Positions 21,140-34,261 of a stretch of DNA of 64,000 nt are shown in pieces (position 1 is the stretch's first letter; every line of letters starts with the position of its first letter). Under the pieces are notes generated by a model. That model searched no databases. It was not told the origin of the DNA and saw only the letters and a list, made by a program, of their open reading frames with translations. The DNA is from Diaporthe sp. PMI_573 (taxonomy: Eukaryota; Ascomycota; Sordariomycetes; Diaporthales; Diaporthaceae). The translations under genes and the position numbers were made by a program. Where the stretch lies: contig JAJTUP010000003.1 in assembly GCA_021399435.1 (NCBI GenBank), positions 1,054,001 through 1,118,000 of the forward strand, in the 5' to 3' direction.

Positions 21140-24100
21140 TCCTAGCCTGCACTGTGCCACACCAGGGCAGCAAGCAGGAGGAGGAGGAGGCGGAGGAGAC
21201 GCTGTGATTGATGATGGTGATGCCCGGTAACAAGCTAACCCACTTACACGCCCCCCCCCCCTGCCTTATTCCTAGGCGGCGGTACTTGGGCGGCGATCTA
21301 CTGTGTGTACAAAGGCCCGAGATCGACACAAAAAGGAAGGACGAAGAAGAACAAAAGAGAGAAATTGTCACACACAAGAGACCAAACCAAGGCGGTCGCA
21401 TACCCAATCGCGGAGCTCACCTCGAACCCCCCCGGGGGATGCGCGATTGGTTCCCAAGAAACAGAGCACATTGCACGTACATACAACGCAAACCACCATC
21501 CATACATGCTACATACATAGGGCTGCGTTGAGGTGGCGCCGCCACCGCTGCTGCGAACACCGTCCGTGGTGCGCCCGGATCTCTGGGGAGAAGGGAGGAA
21601 GGGGGGTGGTGTCCGTGTAGATTAAGGTTCAGTCAAGGTCGCAGGTTTACAAGGAAAACCGTACATGGCGAATTTCGGAGGACTCGGCTGATCGCGGGTG
21701 CGGCCCAGGCCACAGACAACCACATCGGTCCAGGGGAAAATTGTCCCGCGCAGACAAGAGACGAGGAGTGGAGAAGATGGGATCAAATTCCTGCGCATAT
21801 GCGTGGTGACTGGGCCCATCGTGTGCATTGTGTCGCCTGAGTGTGTGGGCGAGCGCAGCACCAGTGACAGAGAATGTTAGTGTCTGGGTATGCAGATTCG
21901 CAGCATCATCCACTTTGGGAAGATCACATATCCTCCCTGAACACAAATCTGGTGGTGGCCGTCTGGGCGGGCATGAATAAGAAGCGTCGGTCCGCATTCG
22001 CCGTAACCACGCCCGGCCGTCAGGTTCAAACCAAGGGCCGGCGATGAAAGAGGAACACCCCTACTGGGCCCCGGGTCGGCAGGTACCGTAGTGTCGGCCT
22101 GGTTGGGCTCAGGAAATTGTTTCTTTTCCAGCCACGGAGCCTCAGCCCATCGACAGTTGCGATAGGGCGTGTGGTGGCCCCGGGCTGTTTTAGCCCGTTT
22201 CCTCTTTCCTCTCGAGCCTCCTCCTGTCCTGTCACAGGATGTGGCTGTCCGGCACCGGGAACGCAGGTTTCGAAACTCGGGACAGGGCACCGCAGAGAAC
22301 AGCAGGCGTTTGCCACGACTCGCCACTCCGTCTTTCTCATACACGTACGGTCGAGTGTCCGATGCCAGACCGGAAACCTGTCAGTGTATGCACGTCAGAG
22401 CCCTCTTGGAATTTTCGTCTGGCACCAGGACTTTGGTTGAAAAGCATGGCGTCTCGGAGATTTTTTGGTCGATGTGGCAAGCGCGATTCGCTGTTGCGCC
22501 CAAAGTTTGAGACGTCAAGGGAGACGGGATGACTGCGCCACGCTCGCCTCCTCCCCGTCAGCTGCCTGTCAATCGTCTGACCGGCTGCACGCCCTGGCGA
22601 CGATGTTCGTGTCAATCTCGTCGCCCTACCGCAACCAAATGTTAGCGACTTGCGGGGGACGCTTTTCGCGACTGGCCAGAGTGAAATTCCTGGAGGTCGT
22701 GCTTCTCGGCAGGGCCCAGATGCCCCTGCCGACGAGGCCTAATAATGCTGGGCATCTGAAGAAACATCGCACCTCGTGCCTCACGGGCATTATCCCCTGC
22801 ACCCCCCGGCCGAATGGTGGAAAGCAAACAAGGCCCAGTGCCCATGGGGCTCAAATGCGACAGGCAGCAGTATTCTTGCTACTCCGGGCCCTGCCTGGCG
22901 GGTTATCCAACCATCCTAGTCTATGGAGCCCAAGCTTTGCAAATGCCCCCATTCTTTGGTCGCACATACAACATTCGCTCGGACTCGTGTCGACAAAGGC
23001 CCGTATAGACCCTGGCATCCCCAAAACTTAAGATGTTAATCCGTTCCCACGCAGTGGGATGGCGGGCGAGAGAACGGAGACGGATATTTCCATGGCCTGA
23101 TCTCTGGTACCAGACACTGGGGATGTCCTTGCGCTTGCCGTGGAGCTTGTCACTTTAATCGCGACGGCCGGCGGGGCCTGGGACTTTTGACGGGGTCGAT
23201 CTCTGTGGACGGGTCCCCCCTCTCAGAATCGAGACAAGGGTTCCCGCCATCATGGTTCTTCCAAGTCAAGGGTGAGCCCTACTCGAGCCCCCTGAAATGT
23301 GTCGCTCCTTAGACGACCCGCCCAGGGTGCGCCTGCGGCATTTCGATTCGCTCGCCCTCCCCTGTCAGGCCGGTGATGACAGCTCGCCGCCCCGCCCCTG
23401 ACTGCATTAGCTAGATGGAAGCCAGTGCTATCCCAGTCGGAAGGATTTCGAAGCCATCTACTGTGTATGACAGCCGGCACGGACTCGTCTTGTCGCGGCT
23501 GGCGCCGCTGTGGGCTCGTCGTCATTGGCATTTCCTGGCTTTGGATTTGTCCCTCTGGAAAGGATCAGGCTTCATATTACACAAGCAACCGTCGCTGTTG
23601 TGCGTCGTGTAAGTATTACCTCATTCTCCTACGAGCGTCGCGGGTGATGGTCCAAGCGAGGCTCCTCATATCCACATCAGTAAGCAGCGGGAGACGCTGC
23701 TGACTCGACACTGTAAATATCCCGGGCCGGCGAGTGGGACGCAGGTAGGATAATGTAACCCAAAGACCGTGCCGATATCGAGGCAACGGGCCCGGATGGA
23801 CATATCAAGAAGCTGTAGTGTCCCCCGGACAGGATATTGACAAGTGGTTTGCCTTTCCACATAGCCATACCTAGACGGAGATTAAGATCGTACCAGGAGT
23901 GTCTCAACAGAGTCATCCCGACGGCCATTGACGCTGGGCCCCCACTCCGTCTGGCGAGAGCGGCAACTGCAGGAGACAACTCTTCTGTGGACCGAGTTCA
24001 TGTACCAGGTCGAGATCACGGTCGAAAAAGAGCGTGCCGAGTGAGGTCTGTGTGTACAGGAAAGTGCCCCCGAAGTGCTGATTCCCCTTGGCCTACTCCA

Positions 24101-27100
24101 TAGCACAGGTCCGGAAGTCGACCCTGCTCCCCAGCCGTCGGCGGACAGGCGGATTGTGGAGCTTGGTTGGTTGTGGCGATCCTTGGGAACCAACATGGGG
24201 GTTTGGTTGGGTGGGTTTGGTGGGTTTTTGACACCACTCGACCAGCGGCTTGCTGGAGTCCTCTCCGCCTTCCACGCTCGGAGCAGACTTAATGTGTCTT
24301 CAGTCGCGAGTCCCCACATGGTCTTGCGGCGCTGGGTAGCATTTGGGAGGCACAGGGGGTGCCAATCAGCGAATCATCAACCTCGCCCGCGCCCCTTTCA
24401 GGAGCTGTCAAACCTGTCATTGACCGGTAATACTAATCCACGATCGTCTGATACCTAGTCATATATTGTGATCTGTCATATGCCGAAATGCATGTTTGTA
24501 GCCGAGCCAAGTCGAGTTGATCGGGGGAAACAGACACAATGGTACAGACAGCGCCGTATTGTCGCCGCCTGCACCTTGCTGCCGATGCATTCATCACATG
24601 ACCTCGAGTGGCGCCCGCCCAGAACCAGAACAGGAACAATATTGCCAAGCAATCTCCGTCCCTCTTCTGTTCGCATAGCTCGACCTCATTGTGTCCATGC
24701 CGCTGCAATTGTTCTGCACGCACTCGGAGCTTAAGTAGATGCCGGGTCGAGACACGTGGCTTCATTTCGCGCAAGCGTGGGTCTCAGGATTACTTCGAAA
24801 GTGCGGTTGACGCCGCTCGTGATGTGACACTGATTTTAGTTCGCACAGGATCCTCCGACGGCCTCAGGGCTTTAGGGGCACGCACGCACTGTCCCACAGC
24901 ACAGCACCAACTGACTGATGATCAGGAGCCTGGACTGGAGCGCTGGCCGCCTGTGGCTGCTCTGATGACGCGTTTCCTGCTCGTGTGGGTATGGGTACAA
25001 ATCTCCGCGTTTGCACATTAGCCTGGCCAGGGGTGGGGAGGGGTTGCCGCGATCTAAATCCCGAACAGTTGGTCCCACAAGCAAGGTCTAGTCCCATTCT
25101 GTCGCCGTATCCAGGTGCGGTCAGTCGGTAGGGCGAGATTAAATATCAAATATCGATATGACGATTCCATCATTCCAGACGATTACATGAATCTGATATG
25201 GCCTGTCTCAAGGCGGCACCCTAGCACGAACCCAAAGTTTCGAGTTGACAACCCCAGCCTGCAGGCTTGTCCCTGCCATGGAGCTGGCGAAAGACATCCA
25301 CAGACGACACGGGCCGCGACATTATTTTTGGAGGAGCTTGCGTGGGACAACGGTGGACAGCCGTCTTGCGCGGTTCGACAGATGCGGTCCCTCCCTTCGA
25401 AGTTGGTGAGCACCAGGACTGCAGAGCTGCCCGGCGGAACCGTGCAAAGGTCGGGTCCGAGGCCACACTTCCGGCGTGAGGTTTCTTGACTAGGTACAAT
25501 ACAGATTCGTCAACAATCCACGTCCCGTGATTGGGAAGGTACAGCGACAAGGGTGTGCTCAGGATGGACTTGACCTCTCAGTCCATACTGCATCACGTTC
25601 AATTGGCTGGCAGTGCCCACCAAGAATGTCTATGTTTCGAACGTCCCAGGCTGGACTAGGTTGCAGGTCAACGACAGATGCATTCTGCGCTGAGGCCCCG
25701 AGGAGGAAGTCTCGGATGGCAGCTTGAATAAACCAAGCCGAACACTCCGTGCGGACTACCGTACGGCCCCATCGAAGCTTACGCCTTGGACTTCGGAGTG
25801 AAAACACACACGCAAATCCCTGGACTCAGTGTCACGCCGGTGGCAATCTGGCCACGGCCGTAACTTGGTCGGGCAGACAGTTACGTTGGCGCAGAGAAGC
25901 AGTCGTCATAGAGAAGGCTGACTTCGTTCAGGAGCGAAGCGCTGCCAGTAGATTGTGCGCTTTGTTCCTCCGCAGAATTATGCCTCTTCATTGTTCGGTA
26001 GCACGGCACAGCAAGGGCTGCAACGTGAGAATGGGCCGTGGCCGTCGTACGAGGTGTCACACAGAGAGGGCCGCGTAGGAGCTGAGATTTGGCATTCTGA
26101 TCCAGCGGCCGGATGCCGGCACGGAATACGACATGTATCGTGGTCGGGAGAACCAGATGTTGGGGTTTGTGCCACAAGGCGGTGCAAGATGTCATTGGTA
26201 GGCCTCAAATGCTTGTGCCACCTCGCCATCCGCGTTTGTCATTCTCGAGGTGCGCGCGTCCGACTGTGCAACTAGTCCTAGTGGTCAAGTGATCGTGCTG
26301 CTCGTCCCTGAACACACACAGTGATTACGGCCGCGAATATACAAAGCGAGAGGCGGCGGCAGCGTCTGTTGTCCCTACAAGCCACTTGTCTCTGGTCTGC
26401 TGCAAATGCCGCCTGCCGCCTGCGAGATTGGCGAGGTATTACCAAGCTGCCTCCGACGTGTTTGTCGCAACCTACTGTGTCTCCCCAGGCCTGTCGATGC
26501 GGCGTATGTACCCTCCGACAGGGAATGTCAAGAATTAGAGTCCGACAATGCAGCTTGCCCAAGTCATCCGCCTGTCCGGTACGCCCATTCGCTTGGAATT
26601 CCAGTAGGCATGGAAGACACGGGCGGCAAGGTTGAGAAACACGTTGTGAATTAAGGGCCGACGGTGTGTCGCGGCCAGGTGGTATTCGGACACTTGAGCA
26701 GGCATTAAATCCCGTTGTCTTGAAACCTCAGCGAAGGAGTTCGTCCCATCTGCCGCGACCTGAGAGAACGGTGAGAGCCCCGGTGCTCACAAAAGAGCAT
26801 TTGCCGAACAATGCAATTTCTTGTTATTGATCACAGCCTTGTGCTGTAGTCCAGGTATTGTTATGCACAATCCCAATTGTCGGGGCACCAGTTGCCCACC
26901 AGCGACTTGTTTCCAGCTTGGCGGGATTTGCCGCCGCCATCGAGTTGGCGTGCTTGACAGCGGTTGGAGCTGCAAGGCCTATCCCCGTCGTTGGTAGCGA
27001 CTCAGGTCCAATGGGCAAGTGGAAGCGGAGCTGGATCTGACAAGGCTAGCCGTGTTGCTCTTTACCACTTGAAGACATTGTCGCGAGTGAATCCCTGCTG

Positions 27101-30100
27101 CCGACGGGAAGCTTTGACATCCGCAGCTTTGGCACCACTGGGTCTCCGCGCCGAGCTGGAGATTGACGGGAGGATGGGTCCACATCCACGCCAGGGGGAA
27201 GGACAGCCGAATGCGCGTAATGAGTGATATGTATCTGCTGCCTGGCCGGGTGTGGAGATGTGGGCTTTGGGCAAGCCGTAATAGCAACTATTGCGTAATT
27301 ATACCCCGGTCAAAGTGTAAGACCCCGAGGTCGTAACATATCCTTACCGTCTATTCTCGACTCAAGGCATGCCAACACCGACAGCGGGCGAGGGAAAGTC
27401 GTCTAGCTGAAGGTCCCGTCTGGCCAAGGATTGTCGACATGGCGGGCACTGGAGAGGAGCTAGTGTTCCTAAAACAGTTGTTGTGCCTGACTTCGACGAT
27501 CCTCTCCGGTTGATCAAGATCGGGCCGGCTGTTGGGACAGATGAGCTGCGGTTAGGATGTCGTACGGGATGTGTGTGCTGTGCGGCAGTTTTGCGCCTCC
27601 CTTGCTTTCAAAAGCCACGTGAGGAGTCTTTGGGTTCAAAAACTGATCGAAAGCCCTAGTCCAGTGTGTCAGTCCACGAGATTGCTGGGCGGCTGCCATG
27701 TGGCGTTGAACTGAGTTGAGACACATGATCTTAATCAATATCGAAGACACGACAAACCAGACACATGTCTGTCATGTCTCAAACAGCCTAAGACACAGCC
27801 CCAGTCTCTTATCTAGCTGCAGCTCGCAGTATCACCAGCTCGCGCGACGTCAGAGGTCACACTGAACCTCAATGTGAAGGCCTGAGCAGGCTTTGAAGGG
27901 TATGCGAAAATTGCAGACTCGATCATGCTGTAGGTCATAAAGTTGTCAAGCAACATTGGCAGCCAGCATCGGACGCACTAGGACGAATCAAACATCGGTT
28001 GCACTCTCGATCGTGCTGCCCATGCACTGCCATGCATGACCTGTAGATCGGACGGGCAGCCTTGCCAGAATAACTAGAATCACCCATCCACAGCGCGCAA
28101 CGCGGGTGAACCTCGGGCAAGCGCTGTAGATCAACAATCCAATTCCGCCTGCGCGATTCCGAAGCTCTTGCTGATCACTGAGCCCCGTACTGGGGCATAT
28201 CCACCCGCGACTTGTGGAGTGGGGTGACAGGGCCTCAGGGTATATCGAGTGTCCCGGCAGGGAGCGTGTGATGAGGGTGAGCAGCCTGGCTATCTTGCTC
28301 ACCGAGCCCCTTTGCGTTAGGACAGTGTTACACGGGCAGGATGCGACAGCTGGCTGGCGCACTGTCCTAAACCACAACGATATTTGTGCTCGAGCATCAT
28401 TTGTGTCTCGTGGATTTGCTTGTGTAAATCACTCACGTTCCGAGGTAGCGTCAATTTCCCGTGACAATAGCAGCAGGGGTGTCGACAAGCCCCTGCGTCT
28501 CTTTCGCGCTTATTTTGTTGCCTCACCAGTCCCAGAACCTCCTGGTAGAAAAGGATTCTTCCTTTACTGTAGTGATGATCGAGTACGAACGAGACGAGAA
28601 GCAAAGAGACGGACGCCTAATGACGCGGTCGAACACGCCGGTGGATAATCTGCCCGATCACCTCTGCGAAACAGCACGCAAGTGGAGTTCCGCATGGTGA
28701 GGGTGTGTTTTGGGTTTGAAGCTGTACCGTGATCCAACGACCATTATCGTCTCACGGAGCGGCTTGCTTGCTTTCGAGGCGTAAGGTGCATGCGTGGGCC
28801 CGCATGCAGGCCGGCCTACCTCCCTGCCTGCCTTTGGCTGGCCGTAAAAGTGAGGCAATTATCTCTCTGCCCGGATAGCTGCAGGTGGTGAACCACTCGT
28901 CCCGTCGACCGACACAGTGGTTCCTCGCCCGGGCCCGCCTCTAGTAGATTACCGAGATTGACAGGGCTCAATTGCTAGGTAGTACGTACCGGTGTAGCAG
29001 CCCTTCCGCGACGCCACAATCTAAATTGCATCGGAGAGCGTGGGCAGAGGACCGGCAGACAGAGGGCCAAGTCGCCGATGCCAGGTGATGGCGGGCAGCA
29101 GACTCTTCTTGGCAAAGTACGGGGTTTGTATTGTGCGCAGTACCTGTTCAGCGGCAACTGCTCCTGGGAGCAAGTAGCTTGTGCAAGGTGGTGAGGACAG
29201 GCAGTCGGAGGAGCCCAAGAGCTTGACTTGTCGGGGTCGGACGAGGTTGCAATGGACGCCGCAGTGGGCGGCAGCAAGGGGCTGGAGATGTGATGGGGTT
29301 GGCGAGTCCAGAAGCAGGCAGTTCGAACTTTGGGTGAGACGTGGAACAGAGGGCCGGGCCCCGATTATCCATATCTCGGTTCTTGTCACATCGTCTCTGG
29401 GTTTACACAGTGCTGAGGGCCGGCCAGGGGGAAGGGACAATGTCGTTTGAATCTCGCATACGCCCGGTTGAGCAACGACGAAGCGAGGTCCTGTAGGATC
29501 TGGCCGGGGGGGGGGGGGAGGGGGACGGGGAGTCGGGGAGATGGATAAAGAGGAGCTCCAATCTCGGTGAACAACTTCCCAGGTTGAAGGACAGAGTCAA
29601 CACACATGCGTACCTTAGGTAGTAGTATACACACACACACGGAAACTGGGGGGCAGGTGGCCGACGGGGAGTCGGGAAGCCACGAGACAGACAGTCTTGC
29701 TACTGCACACGTTCGCGGCCTTGCAACTCTCGTTATCTCCTTCCCTCTTCGTCACCAACACCTCTCTCATCCTTTTCTGTCCTCTGTTGGGGGCAGGTGA
29801 CGTCCTTTTCTCGACGCAAGGGGATGGAAGGATTGAGGACGGGTACATAAAGAGTGGGTCACTCGCCGCTCCTGACAGACGCGCGCATGTTACGTAATTA
29901 CAGGCATGTGCTTCTCCAAGGGGTAAAGTCACTCCAGGGAGGTAACAGTAAACAGACAGACCTGCCTGCATTGGACAACTGCACATGCCAGAATTGTAGG
30001 GAGGTCTAATAGACTCTAGGCTGCTCCCGTCATTGTGCAGTCTGACGTGTCAAGCCAGGAAGGACATGTATCTAGGTTCTGGGCTCTGACGATGGGGCTT

Positions 30101-30630
30101 GAAGAGGAGTCGAGGTCCCATGTCGGCGGCGAGTCATGTAGGTGTTGAATCTTGGATGGAGAGGATGGAGAGGATGGAGAAAAACGGGCAGCTTCACAGC
30201 ACTGCGCTGTGTGTGTGTGTGGAGCGCACAGTAGCGAGGACGACCCTGACAACTGCCAGCCTGCGACAGCCGGCGACCAGCAAGACCCGAGAGACTTGCC
30301 GACAGGACGACACGGTAGTCGCATTCTACCAGTAGGGAGCATTACTGTGTATGCAGTCGACAATGTCATCACCCGCCCAGGCCGTGACTTGGGGCACAGA
30401 ACTAGGCAGTAGTCGCCTGTGGAGTGTGCAGATCATCAGTCAGTCCCATTGTTGAAAGACCGAGGTGCTTCCTAGCTCGAGACCCCCTGATGAGTAATGT
30501 TACAGTGGCTAGCGATTCATTGCAAATGTCGCAGCAGCTCACTCGCTACTCGCAGCAAGCGGAGGTGTGAGGTAAGGAGGTTTGGAACGAACACGAGGCA
30601 GGAGAGGAGTGCGAGAGAAAAAAGAGAGAG

Positions 30631-30656
30631 GTGTGTGTGTGTGTGTGTGTGTGTGT
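30631..30656. repeat. (GT)13 microsatellite
   Basis: Thirteen uninterrupted GT units directly after a GA-rich run. Noncoding. Confidence 0.95.
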
Positions 30657-31093
30657 CACTGCACAATTCGCAAATGGCATAGCAGGCTACGTTATGTCCT
30701 AACCAAAGCGGCTTGCACCGCGAGAAGCGAGAAACCCCGGAGGAGGCGGTGTCTGGGTGTCTGTCGGTCTGATCCAGGCTGGAACGCGAACGGGGTGGCA
30801 TTTGTTTTTCTTTTCTTTTCTTTTTTTTTTTGACTTTCGGGAAGCATGTCAGAAAAATAGTTTGAACCTTGGTGGGCGACTGGTCGACAGCCGGTCCGGG
30901 GAGGCGCTTGTCTGGTTCTTGGGTAACACAGATCCCCGAGGGGGACGGGATCGGGAACAAAGGGTTCGAAGGTCGCGGTCGTGCACATGGATGGTGCGGG
31001 ATGCTGAGCTAGGACGAAACCATCGCGGGCGGGCAGCAAGAGTTGGGGGCGAGCCGGGCTGGCCCTGGTCCATCAGACGTCAAGCCGCGCAAA

Positions 31094-31657
31094 TGACAGG
31101 AGGTTGGAAACGGATCTTCATCGGCTGCACCCACAACCCACAGCCCACTCCCTGTCAAGTGAGCGAGCCACCCTGCCACCTTCCTGACAGCCCTGACGCC
31201 CTGGCAGCCCTGGGGACCCCCCTTGCACACTCCGACCCCCTGCCTCCCACCCCCCAAACCCCCCACCCACCACCAAGCTGGCCAGAAACCGGATGACAGT
31301 GCAAGCGAGCCCAATCGCAAGCCTGCGCTTGTCAACTGACAGCGAGCCTGTCATGCCAGATCGCCCGTAAATATCGTCCTTCCCGGCAGATCTGCAGCCT
31401 GAACCAATCGCATCTCCCCCCCCGGCGTCCCAGCACCACCTCTGGTTCTTGACAAGTCGACTGCGGCGCAGCAGGTTTGGCGCTCTCCAATCGCAGCCGC
31501 CCTTTGTGGGAAATCGAGGCTCACGCCGCGATTTTGACACATCCCATCATCTGTCAAAAGGCTTGGGCATTAGGTTTGAGATCAACATTCCAGATCTCGG
31601 CTATCACGTGCTGGTGAGCCTCCGTGCCTCCTTGGCAGGCCCTTGTCTGCATGACAG
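31094..31657. promoter_or_regulatory. Cluster of eight TGACAG/CTGTCA sites (candidate TALE-binding module)
   Basis: Exact hexamers at 31094, 31152 (CTGTCA), 31185, 31294, 31337, 31348 (CTGTCA), 31551 (CTGTCA) and 31652, plus related TTGACA/TTGTCA sites at 31329, 31449 and 31534. Chance would give about 0.3 in this length on both strands at equal base frequencies. TGACAG is the documented core site of TALE homeodomains (KNOX, MEIS, TGIF types), and the next gene downstream encodes a TALE protein. Regulation of that gene by its own product is an inference. Confidence 0.4.
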
Positions 31658-34194
31658 CCGTGCCCCGACCGATGGCCGCCAACTGTTCCATCCTGGCCTT
31701 GGGAGGGTGGTGGGTGTCGGGTGGTTAGTGGATGTTGGATGCATCGCGGCCACACCTCTTCTTGACCCGTCCCTGCTGTTATTGATGCTGCTGCTGCTGC
31801 TCCTTCTCCTTCTTCGGGACCAACACTCGAATAGGAGCGGCGAGGGCCGGCGAGTTGCCTCCATGAAGCAACGTCATTTCATTTCGGCCTCTGCTAGTCA
31901 GTGTGGGCGCCACCGGGTTGGCACTCCTGCACTCGATCCAGCTTTTGACTTTGGCAGTTTCGGCGGCGTCCGCTTGGCATCCCAATAAACTTTGAGATCC
32001 TCTGCTGGTGGACCCTGGTTCCCAACATGTCAGTGGCGGTTGAGCTTCCATAGACTCGGGGTAGACTGCCCCTCTATCTTTAGACCGGGTGTCTTGCGTG
32101 TTTGAGCTCGCAGGCACACACAATGCGAGATTGATTGTCCCGTTGGTTCGGCGCCGTGGGGTCGCCGCCACCATCGACATCATTGATGACCGCCGCCATG
32201 AGTAGCTTGTGGTGTTGCATGCATGTTGGGTCAATCAGGTGCGTTTCTACGCCGTCACGCCTTTTGTCGTGGGCCGAAAGACGTTGACCATCTTGGTAAT
32301 GGCACCGAGTGGCGTGCTGTCAGGCGTGAAGCGACACACGTCAAGGTTTCGAACCCCTTGTTTTGCAGGACGGCAGAACAGATGAATCTGACGTCGAGTG
32401 TCATCTAGAAGCTAACCCGGCTGATGTTTGAAAGGTTCGCAGCACGCGCCTTTTGTGTTCTTCCCAATTGTTTAGGCTGATCTGACGTAGGCGGTGTTGC
32501 TGAGCGATTGGCTGTAGGATGAGACGGTGTCTGCAGGCAAACGAAACAAAGGGCAGGGGCCCCGACTCCGCACGTACACGCCCCCTACTCACCAAAACAC
32601 TCGCACACCAGGCCGTGTCATGGGCACAAGGCACCTTGCGGCCGGGTCCTGGGCAGCTGGGCCAACGGGGCCACCTCGGACGGCAGCCCACGACTCGGTA
32701 CAACAAAGGCCGCCGTTGCAGGAATCTTGTCCATGTGTGTGAGTATTTGGGACGAAGCAGCATCACCACGCAGCTCAGTAGGCATTCGGTCGAGCTTGCG
32801 AGAGCTGTCAATGTTTGCCATCTGCATGGTTTCACCACAAGACCCTTGGCGGCAGCAAATGACGGTAAGGTATCATGCTCGATGGCCTCGGTTGTTGCCT
32901 CGTCCGCGACCCAGGCAGAGGGAGCGTTGGATGGCTGATGAACCTCGGCCCCGGGTCTAGGGCAGCCCAGCGTAGCGTTGCAAGATGCGAGATGCGGATG
33001 GAGAGGCATCGGGAGCCACCACCACCACCATCATCATCGGTGTGTCATGGCGGCTGGAAAAGGGCACTTCTCAAGCCACCCTGCGAACACTAGAAACCGA
33101 CCCGCGTGGGGACGAAGCTTCGACGTCAGCACTGGAAGGCCGACTTGGAAATAGTCCGGGAGGCAGATCGATTCCAGGAGCCAGGGTTTAGAGCAGGAAG
33201 GGAGGTCAAAGGGCAGACTCGGACGGCAAAACCGACGTGCTGGAACCACGCTCGTTCCTTAGTTAAGGGCCGGGTCGGGAAGGGCACAGGGCCTGACCAC
33301 ACAGACACAGTGCACGCTAAGGTGGCCGAAAGTCATCGGCCTTTTGGTGCACCAGCCACAGCTACAGCAGGCAGGATACGGAAGCAACAACGTGAATGTG
33401 TGTGCGTGTGTATACAACCAACCACGAACACACTGCCTGTACGCAATCAACTTACTCGCATGCGGGATGGGTGGGTGGATGGATGGATGAATGGGTGTGT
33501 GGACGGCAGGGTGGATGGTTCGCGGACGACTGTGCTACATACAAGGGCGATGGGTGGGCGTATCCCGCACTTGGTGGTGGAATCCCCAATCAACCCAGAT
33601 CCATCGGGTAATTTAATCGTTAATAAGGCAGAGATCCAGACTAATAATACGGGATCGTCGTCGATGGAAGGTCGTGTCGACCTGGAGTGGTGTGGAATCT
33701 CACCAGTCGATTTGCAGGGGAGCAGATAGACGCAGACAGATCTAGATGCTTGTCGACGACTGGAGGAATGATTGATTCTTGCCCACGGAAATGCATTCTC
33801 ACACCCACAGCCGTGTTAGATAAGCAGGTCCCGACCCGGCCCGCCATTATTATTCTAACAGTACCATCGATTCGTACAGTACACACGGCTCCGGCTGTAC
33901 GGTGCCAACGTCTAACCGAGACCAGGCCAGGCGAGGCCAGATTCGAGCATCGACCCGAGCACGCAAGTCTGAACCGAAGTGGCCATGTACGGTGGACCAC
34001 ATACATGGCATGGCATAGGTAGGATACCTACAGTGTGCAGTAGAAGTAACTTGGTCCACCTGACCGCGTGTGAGCAGTGGAGAGGAGGAGCGTGCAGAGG
34101 TGGGCGGCTAGTCAGTTGTGCCGTGCTAGATGGGCAGGCGGGTGGGCACTGGGCAGCTGCCATGGTGTTTTGTTAGCATGGGATTTTAGTAACA

Positions 34195-34261
34195 TTTGCA
34201 TTTGCACTTGCACTTGCATTTGTATGTATTTGAATTTGAATTTGAATTTGAATTTGAATTT
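34195..34261. repeat. Hexamer repeat array, TTTGCA changing to TTTGAA
   Basis: Four YTTGCA units and one TTTGTA, a short break, then five perfect TTTGAA units (34229-34258), largely keeping a six-base period. Noncoding. Confidence 0.85.

Noticed and set aside
22465..23031. 188-codon plus-strand frame
   Set aside because: No hydrophobic pattern, no motif, no splice signals extending it.
32335..32365. GGTTTCGAACCCC, resembling a tRNA T arm
   Set aside because: No matching acceptor, D or anticodon arms within range on either strand.
33106..33729. 207-codon plus-strand frame
   Set aside because: Contains translated GGAT/GTGT repeats and no conserved-looking segment; likely chance.
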